A program made the position numbers and the translations under genes. A DNA stretch of 64,000 nt, taken from assembly GCF_000739635.1 (NCBI RefSeq), contig NZ_BATQ01000155.1:1-64000 (forward strand). Direction: 5' to 3'. The notes under the pieces are model-generated. The model did no database searches and was not told the DNA's origin. It saw only the letters and a program-made list of their open reading frames with translations. The DNA is from Verrucomicrobium sp. BvORR034. Lineage in GTDB: Bacteria; Verrucomicrobiota; Verrucomicrobiia; Verrucomicrobiales; Verrucomicrobiaceae. Positions 52,199 through 60,529 of the stretch are shown piece by piece. Each line of letters begins with the position of its first letter. Within the stretch, counting starts at the first letter, position 1.

Positions 52199-53325
52199 GG
52201 CCGCCCCTCCTTGTTCGTTGACTCCTCATTCCGGTGCGGACCCATCCACCGCCCCAGCAGCCGGCCCGCCCAGGATTCGCGCCACCTGGCCAGCTCCGCC
52301 TCCAGCCGCACGCGTTTCTCCCGCCCCTTGTCCCGCGAGCGTCGCAGGGCCGCATTGCCCGCCTGCAACCGGGCGCGCTCCAACATCTCGATCGCATCAC
52401 TGCCCCGCAGCAGGGCATTGGCCCGCAGCACGAGCGCCTCCCTTGCCGCATCATCATGACGCGTGAAGTCCGCCTCCACTGCGGTGAGCAGGGCGAAGAG
52501 ACGGTGAGCCGGCCGGCCCGTTGTCATCGCGCGCTCGGCGAGGTCCAGCCTCCCCGCGGCATCCGGAGGCAGGCCCATGGCCAACAGCCCCTCGGGTTCG
52601 ATGAAATGCCTAAGCACCGCCAGCTCCTCCATCACCTTTTCCGCCTCCTTTTCCGGGCCGGGGGCGGAGAGGTTGCCATTATCCGTCCGCAGTCGGAATC
52701 CCGTCACCTTGTCGGGCAGGATGTGGACCTCCGCCTTCAGGCAGTAGCGCACCCAGTACTCGAAGTCCGGCAGATGGCGGAAGGTGTCCCGCGGCGGATC
52801 CACGAGGATGGCCTCCGCCCGGCGGAACATGGAGGTGGGCATGCAGAAGCAGTTCCCGTGTGCGAAGAACCGCTGCAACCACGCCTCGCGGGGACGATTC
52901 TCCCTGGCAAACAGACCGTCAAAAAGGGGCGGCGGTGCCATGGGCTGGCTCTGGTCATCGATGAACTCCGGCTGGCCGAGCACGCTGCCCACCTCCGGAT
53001 GCGCCTGTAGAAAGGCCGCCTGTAGCGCCAGCCTGCCTGGCAGGCAGACATCGTCAGAGCCCAGCCGGGCCACGTAGTCCCCGGTGGCGGCCGCCAGGGC
53101 ATGCCGGGCCGCAGAGGATGCCCCGAGGTTCTGGCGATGCACGAGGAGCTTCAGCCGAGGATCGCGAATGCCCTGCAGAATTGAAACCGAGCGGTCCGTG
53201 GACGCGTCATCACAGACGATGACCTCCACCTCCACGCCGGTCTGGTCCAGTACACTCTGGACGCTCTCTGCCACGAAGGCCTCGTGATTGTAACTCGGGA
53301 TGATGACGGAGACGCGCAACATCAT
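52195..53325 (-). CDS. Glycosyltransferase family 2
   Basis: 376 residues. The N-terminal GT-A fold has VIIPSYNHEAFVAESVQSVL, VIVCDDASTDRS and the SDD metal motif in RLGSDDVCLPG. It lacks membrane helices, and the last ~120 residues are helical and Arg-rich. It overlaps both neighbours by 4 bp, so the gene set is translationally coupled. The donor and acceptor are unknown. Confidence 0.9.
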   Translation of the reverse strand: MMLRVSVIIPSYNHEAFVAESVQSVLDQTGVEVEVIVCDDASTDRSVSILQGIRDPRLKLLVHRQNLGASSAARHALAAATGDYVARLGSDDVCLPGRLALQAAFLQAHPEVGSVLGQPEFIDDQSQPMAPPPLFDGLFARENRPREAWLQRFFAHGNCFCMPTSMFRRAEAILVDPPRDTFRHLPDFEYWVRYCLKAEVHILPDKVTGFRLRTDNGNLSAPGPEKEAEKVMEELAVLRHFIEPEGLLAMGLPPDAAGRLDLAERAMTTGRPAHRLFALLTAVEADFTRHDDAAREALVLRANALLRGSDAIEMLERARLQAGNAALRRSRDKGREKRVRLEAELARWRESWAGRLLGRWMGPHRNEESTNKEGRP

Positions 53326-54458
53326 CGGTCAGCTTGGGCGGTGGCGATGATCTGGCAGACCTGTTCCGCCCCTGCGCTGCCGAGGCCTCCGTACAGCGGC
53401 AAGGAAATAACCTCCTCCGCGATGCGGACGGCCTGGGGCGTGGCCCCTGGTTCCGCCCCCGGCAGATGGGAGTAGCACGGGAGGCGGCTGCACAACGGAT
53501 AGAAATACCGCCGGGCCAGCACGCCCTGATCCCGGAGCCGCTGCAAGAGCGCATCCCGGCTGCAGCCAAACTCCGGCGTGATGCGGACGACAAAGTAGGT
53601 GAGCGCCGGCTCCACCTCTGACGGTTCAGAGGGAAGCTCCACACCGCGCAGCCCGGCCAGATGCTCCCGGTAGGCCGCAACCACCTGCTGCCGCTGCCGC
53701 CTTTCTTCCTCGAGCTGCTCCAGGTTGCAGATGCCGAGTGCGGCATGGATTTCCGAGAGCATGGCGTTGGCCCCGGGCATGGTGACATCCCCCTCCTCCA
53801 GCATGCCCCAGCGCCTCAGCCGCCGCAGGTCATCCTCCAAGGTGGCATCCTTGTACACCAGACAGCCGCCCTCGCCGGTGGTCAGGAGCTTGGTGGCGTT
53901 GAAGCTGAACATCTGCACATCCCCGTAGTCTGCGAGGTTTTTTCCTCGCACCCGGACTCCGAATGCATGCGCGCCGTCATAGATCACCTTCAGCCCGCGG
54001 CGGCAGGCGATCTCCTCAATGGCCTCGACATCGCAGGGGTTCCCAAAGACATGCACCGCCAGAATGGCCGAGGCCCGCGGGGTGATGGCCGCCTCAATGG
54101 CCGCAGGATCCAGATTGTAGGTGACGGGATCCACATCCGCGAAGACGGGCGTCAGACGGTTGAGCGCGAGACAGTGCGTGGTGCCGGGAAACGTGAAAGG
54201 CGTGGTCACCACCTCCCCCTCCAGCTTCAGCGCCGCGATCCCCGCCAGGAGGGCTGCCCCACCGTTGCAAAAGGTCAAACAATGGGAGGTGCCCAGCCGG
54301 TCGCGAAGGGCGGATTCAAAGGCCTGCACTTTCGGCCCTGCGTTGGTCAGGCGGTGGCTGTCCCAGATGTCCTGCAGCTCCGTCACAAAACGCTCCAAAG
54401 GAGGCAGCATGCTGACCGTGACGGGGAATCCGGCGGAAGGTGGGACGGAGGTGGCCAT
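53322..54458 (-). CDS. DegT/DnrJ/EryC1/StrS aminotransferase
   Basis: 378 residues from the ATG at 54458 (MATSVPPSAGFPVTV); the open frame extends upstream into unrelated sequence. The PLP Lys190 is in FNATKLLTTGEGG, and D161 is in IYDGAHAFG. FCNGGAALLAG and VTTPFTFPGTTHCL are typical. These enzymes usually aminate keto-sugars bound to a nucleotide. It is the first gene of the operon, divergent from the PAS/AraC gene across 159 bp. AGGA lies 5 bp before the start. Confidence 0.92.
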   Translation of the reverse strand: MATSVPPSAGFPVTVSMLPPLERFVTELQDIWDSHRLTNAGPKVQAFESALRDRLGTSHCLTFCNGGAALLAGIAALKLEGEVVTTPFTFPGTTHCLALNRLTPVFADVDPVTYNLDPAAIEAAITPRASAILAVHVFGNPCDVEAIEEIACRRGLKVIYDGAHAFGVRVRGKNLADYGDVQMFSFNATKLLTTGEGGCLVYKDATLEDDLRRLRRWGMLEEGDVTMPGANAMLSEIHAALGICNLEQLEEERRQRQQVVAAYREHLAGLRGVELPSEPSEVEPALTYFVVRITPEFGCSRDALLQRLRDQGVLARRYFYPLCSRLPCYSHLPGAEPGATPQAVRIAEEVISLPLYGGLGSAGAEQVCQIIATAQADR

Positions 54459-54617
54459 GCAGATCCTGAAAAGTCTTCCTCGGGAGAATGAACGCAGTTT
54501 GCGCGGGTCCGCCCCCGCGACAAAGCCGAAAGTTTGAAATTTTGGGAGGATGCCTCTCCCGGTGCGAAGATCTCTCATCCCACTTGTCCACGACAGGCCC
54601 ACCGCTACCATACGGCC

Positions 54618-55400
54618 ATGCCCACCGATTCCGTCCCGCCCCCCTTTCTGGCCACGCTGGCTGGCGTGGGCGCCGTGGATCAGGCGGTGGCGCTGCCACT
54701 GGAGCGTCTCTTTGACGACCTGCCCAACCTCGTCTTCTTCATCAAAGATCCCCAAGGGCGGTATCGATGTGTGAACCGCACGCTGGTGGAGAGGTGCGGG
54801 TTCGCGCACAAGGCGGCTCTGCTGGGCCGTCGCCCGGGCGAGCTCTTCCCCTCCGCCCTGGCCACCCGGTATGAGAAACAGGACGAGCGCGTGGTGCAGA
54901 CGGGCAAGCCGCTGCTGGACCAGCTGGAGCTGCACCTGTACCCGAGCGGCCGGCGTGGCTGGTGCCTGACCAACAAGTACCCCCTGACCGATCATAAGAC
55001 CGGGCAGCCCGCCGGCATCATGGGAGTCTCCCGCGATGTGGAAACCCATGCCAAAGGCGAAGCGGCCCGTGGGTTCCCGGAGCTGGCCGCGGTGCTGGAC
55101 CATGTGCAGGCGCATCTGGCCAATCCACCCACCGTGGAGGAACTGGCCGGATTCAGCGGGCTCACGCCTCACCACTTCGGCCAGATGGTGGAGCGGTTGT
55201 TTCATATCACTCCACGCCAGCTCATCATGAAGATCCGCCTGGATGAAGCGCTGCACCTGCTGGCGCAGACGGATGACAGCCTCACGGACATCGCCATTGC
55301 CACGGGCTTTTGTGATCAGAGCGCGTTCACCCGGCATTTCCGCAGGATGACGGGACTCCCGCCGGGGGCGTTCAGGGCGAGGAAGGTGGTGGGTGGTTAG
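54618..55400 (+). CDS. PAS-domain AraC-family transcription regulator
   Basis: 260 residues from the ATG at 54618 (MPTDSVPPPFLATL). A PAS-like sensor reads DLPNLVFFIKDPQGRYRCVNRTLVERCG. The C-terminal double helix-turn-helix has PPTVEELAGFSGLTPHHFGQMVE and LTDIAIATGFCDQSAFTRHFRR. It is a paralogue of 21323-22063. It is divergent from the aminotransferase operon and is the likely regulator of that operon. The ligand is unknown. Confidence 0.9.
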   Translation: MPTDSVPPPFLATLAGVGAVDQAVALPLERLFDDLPNLVFFIKDPQGRYRCVNRTLVERCGFAHKAALLGRRPGELFPSALATRYEKQDERVVQTGKPLLDQLELHLYPSGRRGWCLTNKYPLTDHKTGQPAGIMGVSRDVETHAKGEAARGFPELAAVLDHVQAHLANPPTVEELAGFSGLTPHHFGQMVERLFHITPRQLIMKIRLDEALHLLAQTDDSLTDIAIATGFCDQSAFTRHFRRMTGLPPGAFRARKVVGG

Positions 55401-55759
55401 GGCTTGGGGCGGCGCGAGTCGTCGTCGGTTCCGTAGAATGTCGGGGGTGAGGGAGAATGGGTCCGGCTTTCCCACCCGAGATGCCGTGGCTCGGGGTACC
55501 CAGGGTGGCGGCTCGTCCCTCGTCTGGGCTGGAATAGACATTCCCTTCAGGAATGAGCTTCGGGCGCCCCCCCACACTGTCAGGAGTCACGCATCTGTTT
55601 GTGATGTGCAGTCGTGCTGGGCAGTGCGTCCTGAGCAAACTAAAGTTTGTACTACGAACAGTTTCCAGCATCCGCAAGGTGATGGACGTCTTCGTCTAGT
55701 TTGATCGCCCAACACCTTGACCACTGACGCACTGCCAACTGACGCACTGGCTCACGGGC
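55401..55759. other. Gene-free interval with repeats
   Basis: It contains an inverted ACCCAGGGTGGCGGCTCGTC...GGGCTG element (55496-55531, partner at 18099) and a CCCAACACCTTGACCACTGA heptamer-word repeat (55708-55750). No gene is seen. Confidence 0.65.
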
Positions 55760-57043
55760 TCACCGGCCTATACACCAAAGATTCTTGTAGCCACGAATAA
55801 ACAACTCCCCGTCTGACACGGCGATGGAGGCGATGACGCGCTCGCCGAGGGAGTTCGTGGAAACCAGCTCAAACTTGGGGGCGGCCTTGAAGATGAAGCA
55901 GTCGCCGCCCTGGTTCACGGCGTAGAGGAGATCGCCGCTGCGGACGAGAGAGGACCAGTTTTGCCCGCTGGGACCGGGGCCTTTGAGGCGCTCGCTCCAG
56001 ACCATCTCACCGGTCTTGATGTCCCGGCACTCAGCGATGCCGCCATCGCTGAGGATGTAGTGACGCCCCTCGTACAGGACGCCGCTGCCGATGCGCTGGC
56101 TGACCTTGGGCAGATGCCAGAGGCGGTGGGTGGCGGAGACATCCCCGCTGCCGCCCGCCTTCACGGCCAGGGCCATGCCGTTGAACCCGCCCATGCCCAC
56201 GACGATGCCATCGGCCTCGGAGTAGAGGGGTGAATTGTACACCAGCGGGTTCAGCCCCGCACAGGTCCAGAGCTCCTTGCCCGTCATGGGATCGAACGCG
56301 CAGGCGCGCCCCGGGTAGGTCATGATAAGCTCGTAGTGGCTGCCGACCTTCCGCAGCAGCGGATCACTCCAGGAGCCGATCCATTTTTTGTTCCCCTCCT
56401 CGCCCGAGGCACCGCCGGGTTCCTTGTGCTCCCAGAGGGTCTTGCCGGTCTTCTTGTCCACGCAGAGGAGCGCGGTGTTTTCGCCCGGGCCGATGTTGAA
56501 GAACACCCGGTCCCCCGCCAGCACGGGTGAGGAGGCATTGCCCCAGATGTGATGTTGTTTCCCGAGATCCGTACGGTGCCAGAGCTCCTTCCCGGCGAAG
56601 TCATAGGCATACAGCCCGGCGGAGCCAAAGGAGACCACGATCCGCTCGCCATCCGTGACGGGCGAGGCGGAGCAGTAGGGATTGGTGGCGTGGGTGGCCT
56701 CGGGTTCGTTGAAAGTCACGCCCTCCTGCCAGAGCACCTTGCCCGTCTTGCGATCCAGGCAAAGGAGTTCGCGGCGACCACCCGGCCCTGACTGGGTGAG
56801 GAAGACCTTGTCCCCCCAGACCACGGGGGTGGAGTTGCCCCGGTCCGGGAGGGGCACCTTCCACTTCACATTGGCGGAGGTGGCGCTCCAGGTGATGGGC
56901 AGCCCGGTCTCCTCCGTGACGCCATCCCCGGCGGGCCCCCGCCAGGAGGGCCAGTTGGCACCGTGAACCTGAACCAGCGGGAGCGAAGAACCCGCCAGCA
57001 CAAGGCTGGCGGTCAGAGAGCGGAGGAAGCGCGGTGTTTTCAT
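55760..57043 (-). CDS. Secreted PQQ-like beta-propeller protein
   Basis: 427 residues from the ATG at 57043 (MKTPRFLRSLTASLVLAGSS), with a signal peptide of about 27 residues. WPSWRGPAGDGVTEETGLP opens a PQQ-like WD40-type propeller with repeats such as LLCLDRKTGKVLWQEG, VDKKTGKTLWEH and FDPMTGKELWTC. It is not the dehydrogenase itself: no Ca/PQQ catalytic Glu-Asn-Asp set is evident. It is followed upstream by a close paralogue. A periplasmic scaffold or binding role is inferred. Confidence 0.85.
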   Translation of the reverse strand: MKTPRFLRSLTASLVLAGSSLPLVQVHGANWPSWRGPAGDGVTEETGLPITWSATSANVKWKVPLPDRGNSTPVVWGDKVFLTQSGPGGRRELLCLDRKTGKVLWQEGVTFNEPEATHATNPYCSASPVTDGERIVVSFGSAGLYAYDFAGKELWHRTDLGKQHHIWGNASSPVLAGDRVFFNIGPGENTALLCVDKKTGKTLWEHKEPGGASGEEGNKKWIGSWSDPLLRKVGSHYELIMTYPGRACAFDPMTGKELWTCAGLNPLVYNSPLYSEADGIVVGMGGFNGMALAVKAGGSGDVSATHRLWHLPKVSQRIGSGVLYEGRHYILSDGGIAECRDIKTGEMVWSERLKGPGPSGQNWSSLVRSGDLLYAVNQGGDCFIFKAAPKFELVSTNSLGERVIASIAVSDGELFIRGYKNLWCIGR

Positions 57044-57136
57044 GGTTCGAGAGGTCACAAAAGGTTCAGGCCCTCCACAAAACCGCCCGCGCCCTCCCCC
57101 GCTCACTTGTCATGCTTATCCCTTGGCCCTCTTCCC

Positions 57137-58387
57137 TTATCCCTTCACATCATAGCAATGGATCAGCTCCTGATCGCGCAGGTAGAGCTTGCCACCGCTG
57201 ACGACGGGATGGGTCCAGATCTTGCCCTTGGGGTTGCGCTGGGAGGTCTGGGGTCCGAGCTGGAAGCGGCCTTTCTCATTCCACCCGTTCGGGGAGGCTT
57301 CGATGAGCACCACGTTGCCGGAGTTTTCCTCCAGGAGGTAGAGCATGCCATCTGCGCAATGGATGGCACCTTTGCCCAGCTTGCCGCGCTCGGCCCACTG
57401 GACCTCGCCGGTCTTGAAGTTCTGGCAGGTCCAGCCACCTTTGTCGGAGTGGCCGTAGAGGTAGTCGCCCACCAGGATGACGCCGCCGTGGTGGTTCACC
57501 ATGTTGGTGTTCTCATACAGGAACTCGGGCTCGCCACTGCCGAGCTTCACGGACTTGCAACCGACGCCATAGCCGGCGGCCACATAGACCTGCCCTGCAT
57601 CGTAGATTGGCGTAGGAATCACGGCCGTCTTCCCGGGGAAGGCGACCTTCCAGAGCAGCGAGCCGTCCTTGGCGCTGATGCCAGCAAAGTTCTGCATGGT
57701 GAGCTGCACATACTGGCGCACGCCGTTGAACTCGATCGGCACGAGGGAGGCGTACTGGGCGCCGTCCGTCCACTCCGCGGACTGCCAGACCTGCTTGCCG
57801 GTCAGCTTGTCGAGGGCGAGCACGGCCCCCTTGTTCCCACCGGGGGTGACGACCACCTGATTGCCATCCACCAGCGGGCTTTCGCAATAACCCCAGCCGG
57901 GCACCTTGCCACCGGCATCGGTCAGGCTGGCCTTCCAGATCACCTTGCCGTCCTTGGCACTGACACAAGCGAGATCGCCCTTGCCGCCCAGGGCATAGAC
58001 GCGATCACCGTCCACAGTGGGCGAGCTGCGCGGGCCATCGCCCCAGCCGTTGGTCAAAAGCGGGCCGACGCTGACGGTCCATTTCTCCTTCCCGGTGGCG
58101 GCATCCACGGCGATGAGATGTTCCTCGAACTCCTTGGCCCCCAAGGTGTAGAGCGTGCCTCCCACAACGGCGAACCCGGAGTAGCCAAGCCCGGCCCCTT
58201 CAAAGGTCCAGACCCGCTTCGGCCCCTCGGCAGGCCAGGATTTCAGCAGGCCGGTTTCTTTGGAAATGTCCTTCCGGTCGGCACCGCGGAAGGTCGGCCA
58301 GTCATTGGCCTGGGCGTTGGGTTGGAAGGAGGCGAGCATGCCCGCAAAGGCACACAGCGTGAAGGCGGTGGAGGAGAAGGTTTTCAT
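57137..58387 (-). CDS. Secreted PQQ-like beta-propeller protein (paralogue)
   Basis: 416 residues from the ATG at 58387 (MKTFSSTAFTLCAFAGMLA), with a signal peptide. NDWPTFRGADRKDISKETGLLKSW opens the same type of propeller as the neighbour; repeats include VDAATGKEKWTVSVG, LDKLTGKQVWQS and FKTGEVQWAERG. It is upstream of its paralogue on the same strand, 93 bp apart, possibly co-transcribed. The specific role is unknown. Confidence 0.85.
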   Translation of the reverse strand: MKTFSSTAFTLCAFAGMLASFQPNAQANDWPTFRGADRKDISKETGLLKSWPAEGPKRVWTFEGAGLGYSGFAVVGGTLYTLGAKEFEEHLIAVDAATGKEKWTVSVGPLLTNGWGDGPRSSPTVDGDRVYALGGKGDLACVSAKDGKVIWKASLTDAGGKVPGWGYCESPLVDGNQVVVTPGGNKGAVLALDKLTGKQVWQSAEWTDGAQYASLVPIEFNGVRQYVQLTMQNFAGISAKDGSLLWKVAFPGKTAVIPTPIYDAGQVYVAAGYGVGCKSVKLGSGEPEFLYENTNMVNHHGGVILVGDYLYGHSDKGGWTCQNFKTGEVQWAERGKLGKGAIHCADGMLYLLEENSGNVVLIEASPNGWNEKGRFQLGPQTSQRNPKGKIWTHPVVSGGKLYLRDQELIHCYDVKG

Positions 58388-58501
58388 GGCAGGCAATGGG
58401 GTAAAACGCCGTCGCGTTTTCAAAGCTTGCCAGAAACGACCGCCCTTCTGAAAGATTTTTCACTTTCACAAAAATATATGCGCGACGGCGCATGCTTCTT
58501 T

Positions 58502-58612
58502 AAACTTCAAAATTCAAATGCCAAACTTCAACGTGAGCTACCAGAGGTGCGACGCGTAGGAGCGGCGAATTCCGACTCCCCATTGAAGTTTGATGTTTGA
58601 ATTTTGAAGTTT
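58502..58612. repeat. Long inverted repeat of CTTCAAA words, copy 2
   Basis: Arms 58502-58532 and 58582-58612 are reverse complements at about 28 of 31 positions (AAACTTCAAAATTCAAA and TTTGAATTTTGAAGTTT), with a ~49-bp loop. It ends about 7 bp from the pgsA stop. Confidence 0.88.
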
Positions 58613-58618
58613 TGCCTT

Positions 58619-59224
58619 TCACGCATCTCCAAACAGCCGCCGGTTCTTCCAGAAGTAGCTGAAGCCCGACACGATGGTGAGGCCAGCCATCATGATGATG
58701 CAGATGAGGCCGAAGACGGCGGGGGAAAACGGGACCCAGGAGAAGGCCGGGGCCAGCCAGCGGAACATGGGCTCTGCCGTGGCGGCGTAGAGGAGGAAGT
58801 AGCAGACGGTGATGATCTGCCAGACCATCTTGTGCTTGCCCAGCTTCTCCGCCGCGAGGACGACTCCGGCATTGGAGGCGATCTGGCGGATGCCGGTGAC
58901 GAAGAACTCGCGAGCGAGGATGGCGATCACGATCCAGACCTCCAGGGCGATCTTGCCATTGGGCAGCGGCACCTCGGGAGTGGCCAGCATGATGAGCGCG
59001 GCCGTCATGAGGATCTTGTCCGCCAGCGGATCCATGAGCTTGCCGAAGTTCGTCACCAGATTCCGGCTGCGGGCGAGGTGGCCATCGAGGTAGTCCGTGA
59101 TCGATGCGAGGGCAAAGACCAGCAGGGCGATGGAAATACGGTTGCCCAGCGGCAGATGGAACAGCACCACAAACACCGCCGTAAGGATGAGGCGAAGGAC
59201 GGTGAGCTGGTTGGGGAGGTTCAT
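58619..59224 (-). CDS. pgsA: CDP-diacylglycerol-glycerol-3-phosphate 3-phosphatidyltransferase
   Basis: 201 residues. The CDP-alcohol phosphotransferase motif is complete: D44, D47, G48, A51, R52, G61, D65 and D69 in ITDYLDGHLARS...FGKLMDPLADK. The N-terminus MNLPNQLTVLRL matches PgsA. It makes phosphatidylglycerolphosphate for membrane lipids in the cytoplasmic membrane. Its 3' end lies beside a long inverted repeat. Confidence 0.94.
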   Translation of the reverse strand: MNLPNQLTVLRLILTAVFVVLFHLPLGNRISIALLVFALASITDYLDGHLARSRNLVTNFGKLMDPLADKILMTAALIMLATPEVPLPNGKIALEVWIVIAILAREFFVTGIRQIASNAGVVLAAEKLGKHKMVWQIITVCYFLLYAATAEPMFRWLAPAFSWVPFSPAVFGLICIIMMAGLTIVSGFSYFWKNRRLFGDA

Positions 59225-59368
59225 GGAGTCGATGATACTGGCAGGCGCGGCGGATGGGGGCCGGAGAGGACGCGGCTTGTTAGCCGCGGTGACATCCCTG
59301 TGTCAAACCACGATTCGGTGAGAGAAGATATTTCCCAAGATACGCCCGGTGAGCGCCTTGTGAGGGCG

Positions 59369-59722
59369 TCAAGCCGCCCGCAACGCCACAAATCCAAACT
59401 CCCTGCACACCGCGGTGGCGGTCTCGAACGAAAGCACGGAGTCCACCTTGGCAAAGATCTTCATGCCCAGCAGGGCGATGACCACATCATACGGAGCCAC
59501 TTGCAGCACGAGCGCCAGGGAGTCCACCGTCGGAGGATCTGGTAGCACGACGGCCTTCTGCGGCAACAGGGCTGCGCCAGTGGGAGACAGGAGAGGGCCG
59601 AGCACCTCCTGGGCCGTGTACACCTCGGTCAAGTCCTTGCACCCGTCTGGCAGGAGGATGAAGCGCGGCGTATCCCCGCCCGGTGGGTACAGGTGGATCT
59701 CGTCTGCGTCGTCAGCACTCAT
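59369..59722 (-). CDS. Hypothetical protein
   Basis: 117 residues from the ATG at 59722 (MSADDADEIHLYPPGGDTP). It has a hydrophilic N-terminus, one Cys near residue 28 (LPDGCKDL) and a C-terminal alternation of hydrophobic segments (LALVLQVAPYDVVIALLGMKIF) without clear transmembrane helices. No family is recognised. It is 144 bp upstream of pgsA on the same strand. Confidence 0.55.
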   Translation of the reverse strand: MSADDADEIHLYPPGGDTPRFILLPDGCKDLTEVYTAQEVLGPLLSPTGAALLPQKAVVLPDPPTVDSLALVLQVAPYDVVIALLGMKIFAKVDSVLSFETATAVCREFGFVALRAA

Positions 59723-59800
59723 GGAGCTCTGCGGACCGTTCCGCCCGCACCTCTGAAGGCCTTACTTTAGCTCAAACCGGGCCGGGAGAGGAGGGTAAAA

Positions 59801-59911
59801 AAACTTCAAATCTCAAAATTCAAACTTCAACCTTCAATGCCCTGAGGTCTGGGGTCGTGAGCCGAACTTTGTGTTGAGGCTTGAGATTTGAAGTTTGAAG
59901 TTTGAAGCTTT
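59801..59911. repeat. Long inverted repeat of CTTCAAA words, copy 3
   Basis: Arms 59801-59838 and 59874-59911 (AAACTTCAAATCTCAAAATT / TTGAGATTTGAAGTTTGAAG) with a ~35-bp loop. The right arm overlaps the moaE stop codon. Confidence 0.82.
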
Positions 59912-60299
59912 ACACCGGCTTCTTCCAGATCGGCACCGTGGTCTTGATCTCCTTGAGGTACCAGCGGCAGATGTCGAAAGCCTCCGCGCTGTGCTTGGTC
60001 CACACGCGGATGAGGATGCTGGGCTCCCGATCGGCCACGAAGCCCAGGCGGTGCTGGATGAAGACGCGGTGGGGCGGCTGCTCGGCTTGACCGCGCTGGC
60101 AGAGGCGCTCCAGCTCCTTTTCCGCCATGGGGCGGTACACGCTGTAGTCGATGCCAGAGATCGGACGCCCCTCCTCCTGGCCACGGACGGTGCCGAGGAA
60201 CTGCACCTCCGCCCCCTCCTCTGCCGCAAAGACGGCCGGGGCGGGCAGGATGGGATCGGCAATCAACTGGTACTCAAACGGTGACGGCAGGGCGGACAT
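59910..60299 (-). CDS. moaE: Molybdopterin synthase catalytic subunit
   Basis: Transfers dithiolene sulfur with MoaD to make molybdopterin. 129 residues from the ATG at 60299 (MSALPSPFEYQLI); the longer frame adds unconserved residues. SGIDYSVYRPMAEKEL, HRLGFVADREPSILIRVWTKHSAEAF and KTTVPIWKKP match MoaE, including the C-terminal Lys pair that contacts the substrate. moaD is not adjacent. The stop lies inside an inverted repeat arm. Confidence 0.92.
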   Translation of the reverse strand: MSALPSPFEYQLIADPILPAPAVFAAEEGAEVQFLGTVRGQEEGRPISGIDYSVYRPMAEKELERLCQRGQAEQPPHRVFIQHRLGFVADREPSILIRVWTKHSAEAFDICRWYLKEIKTTVPIWKKPV

Positions 60300-60529
60300 G
60301 GACACGTGACCATTCCGACACCCCGGCGAAACATCAAGTTCAAGTGCCCTCACCCCGCTCCCGTGGGGGTCACGGCAACCGGGGACAAATCCCGTCTTCT
60401 CCCCGGGGTGGCTCATGGTCCCCATGAATAATTTCCCGTTTGCGATTTGCCTCAGGGAGGTTAACTCCCTCCCCGCCCAATTCCGGGCGTCGGGCGTCTC
60501 AACACACCGCCAACCACCTACACCCTACC

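Noticed and set aside
53322-55577. Aminotransferase as a 751-residue fusion
   Set aside because: The upstream ~370 residues are antisense to the PAS/AraC gene and show no domain; a normal 378-residue DegT start lies at 54458.
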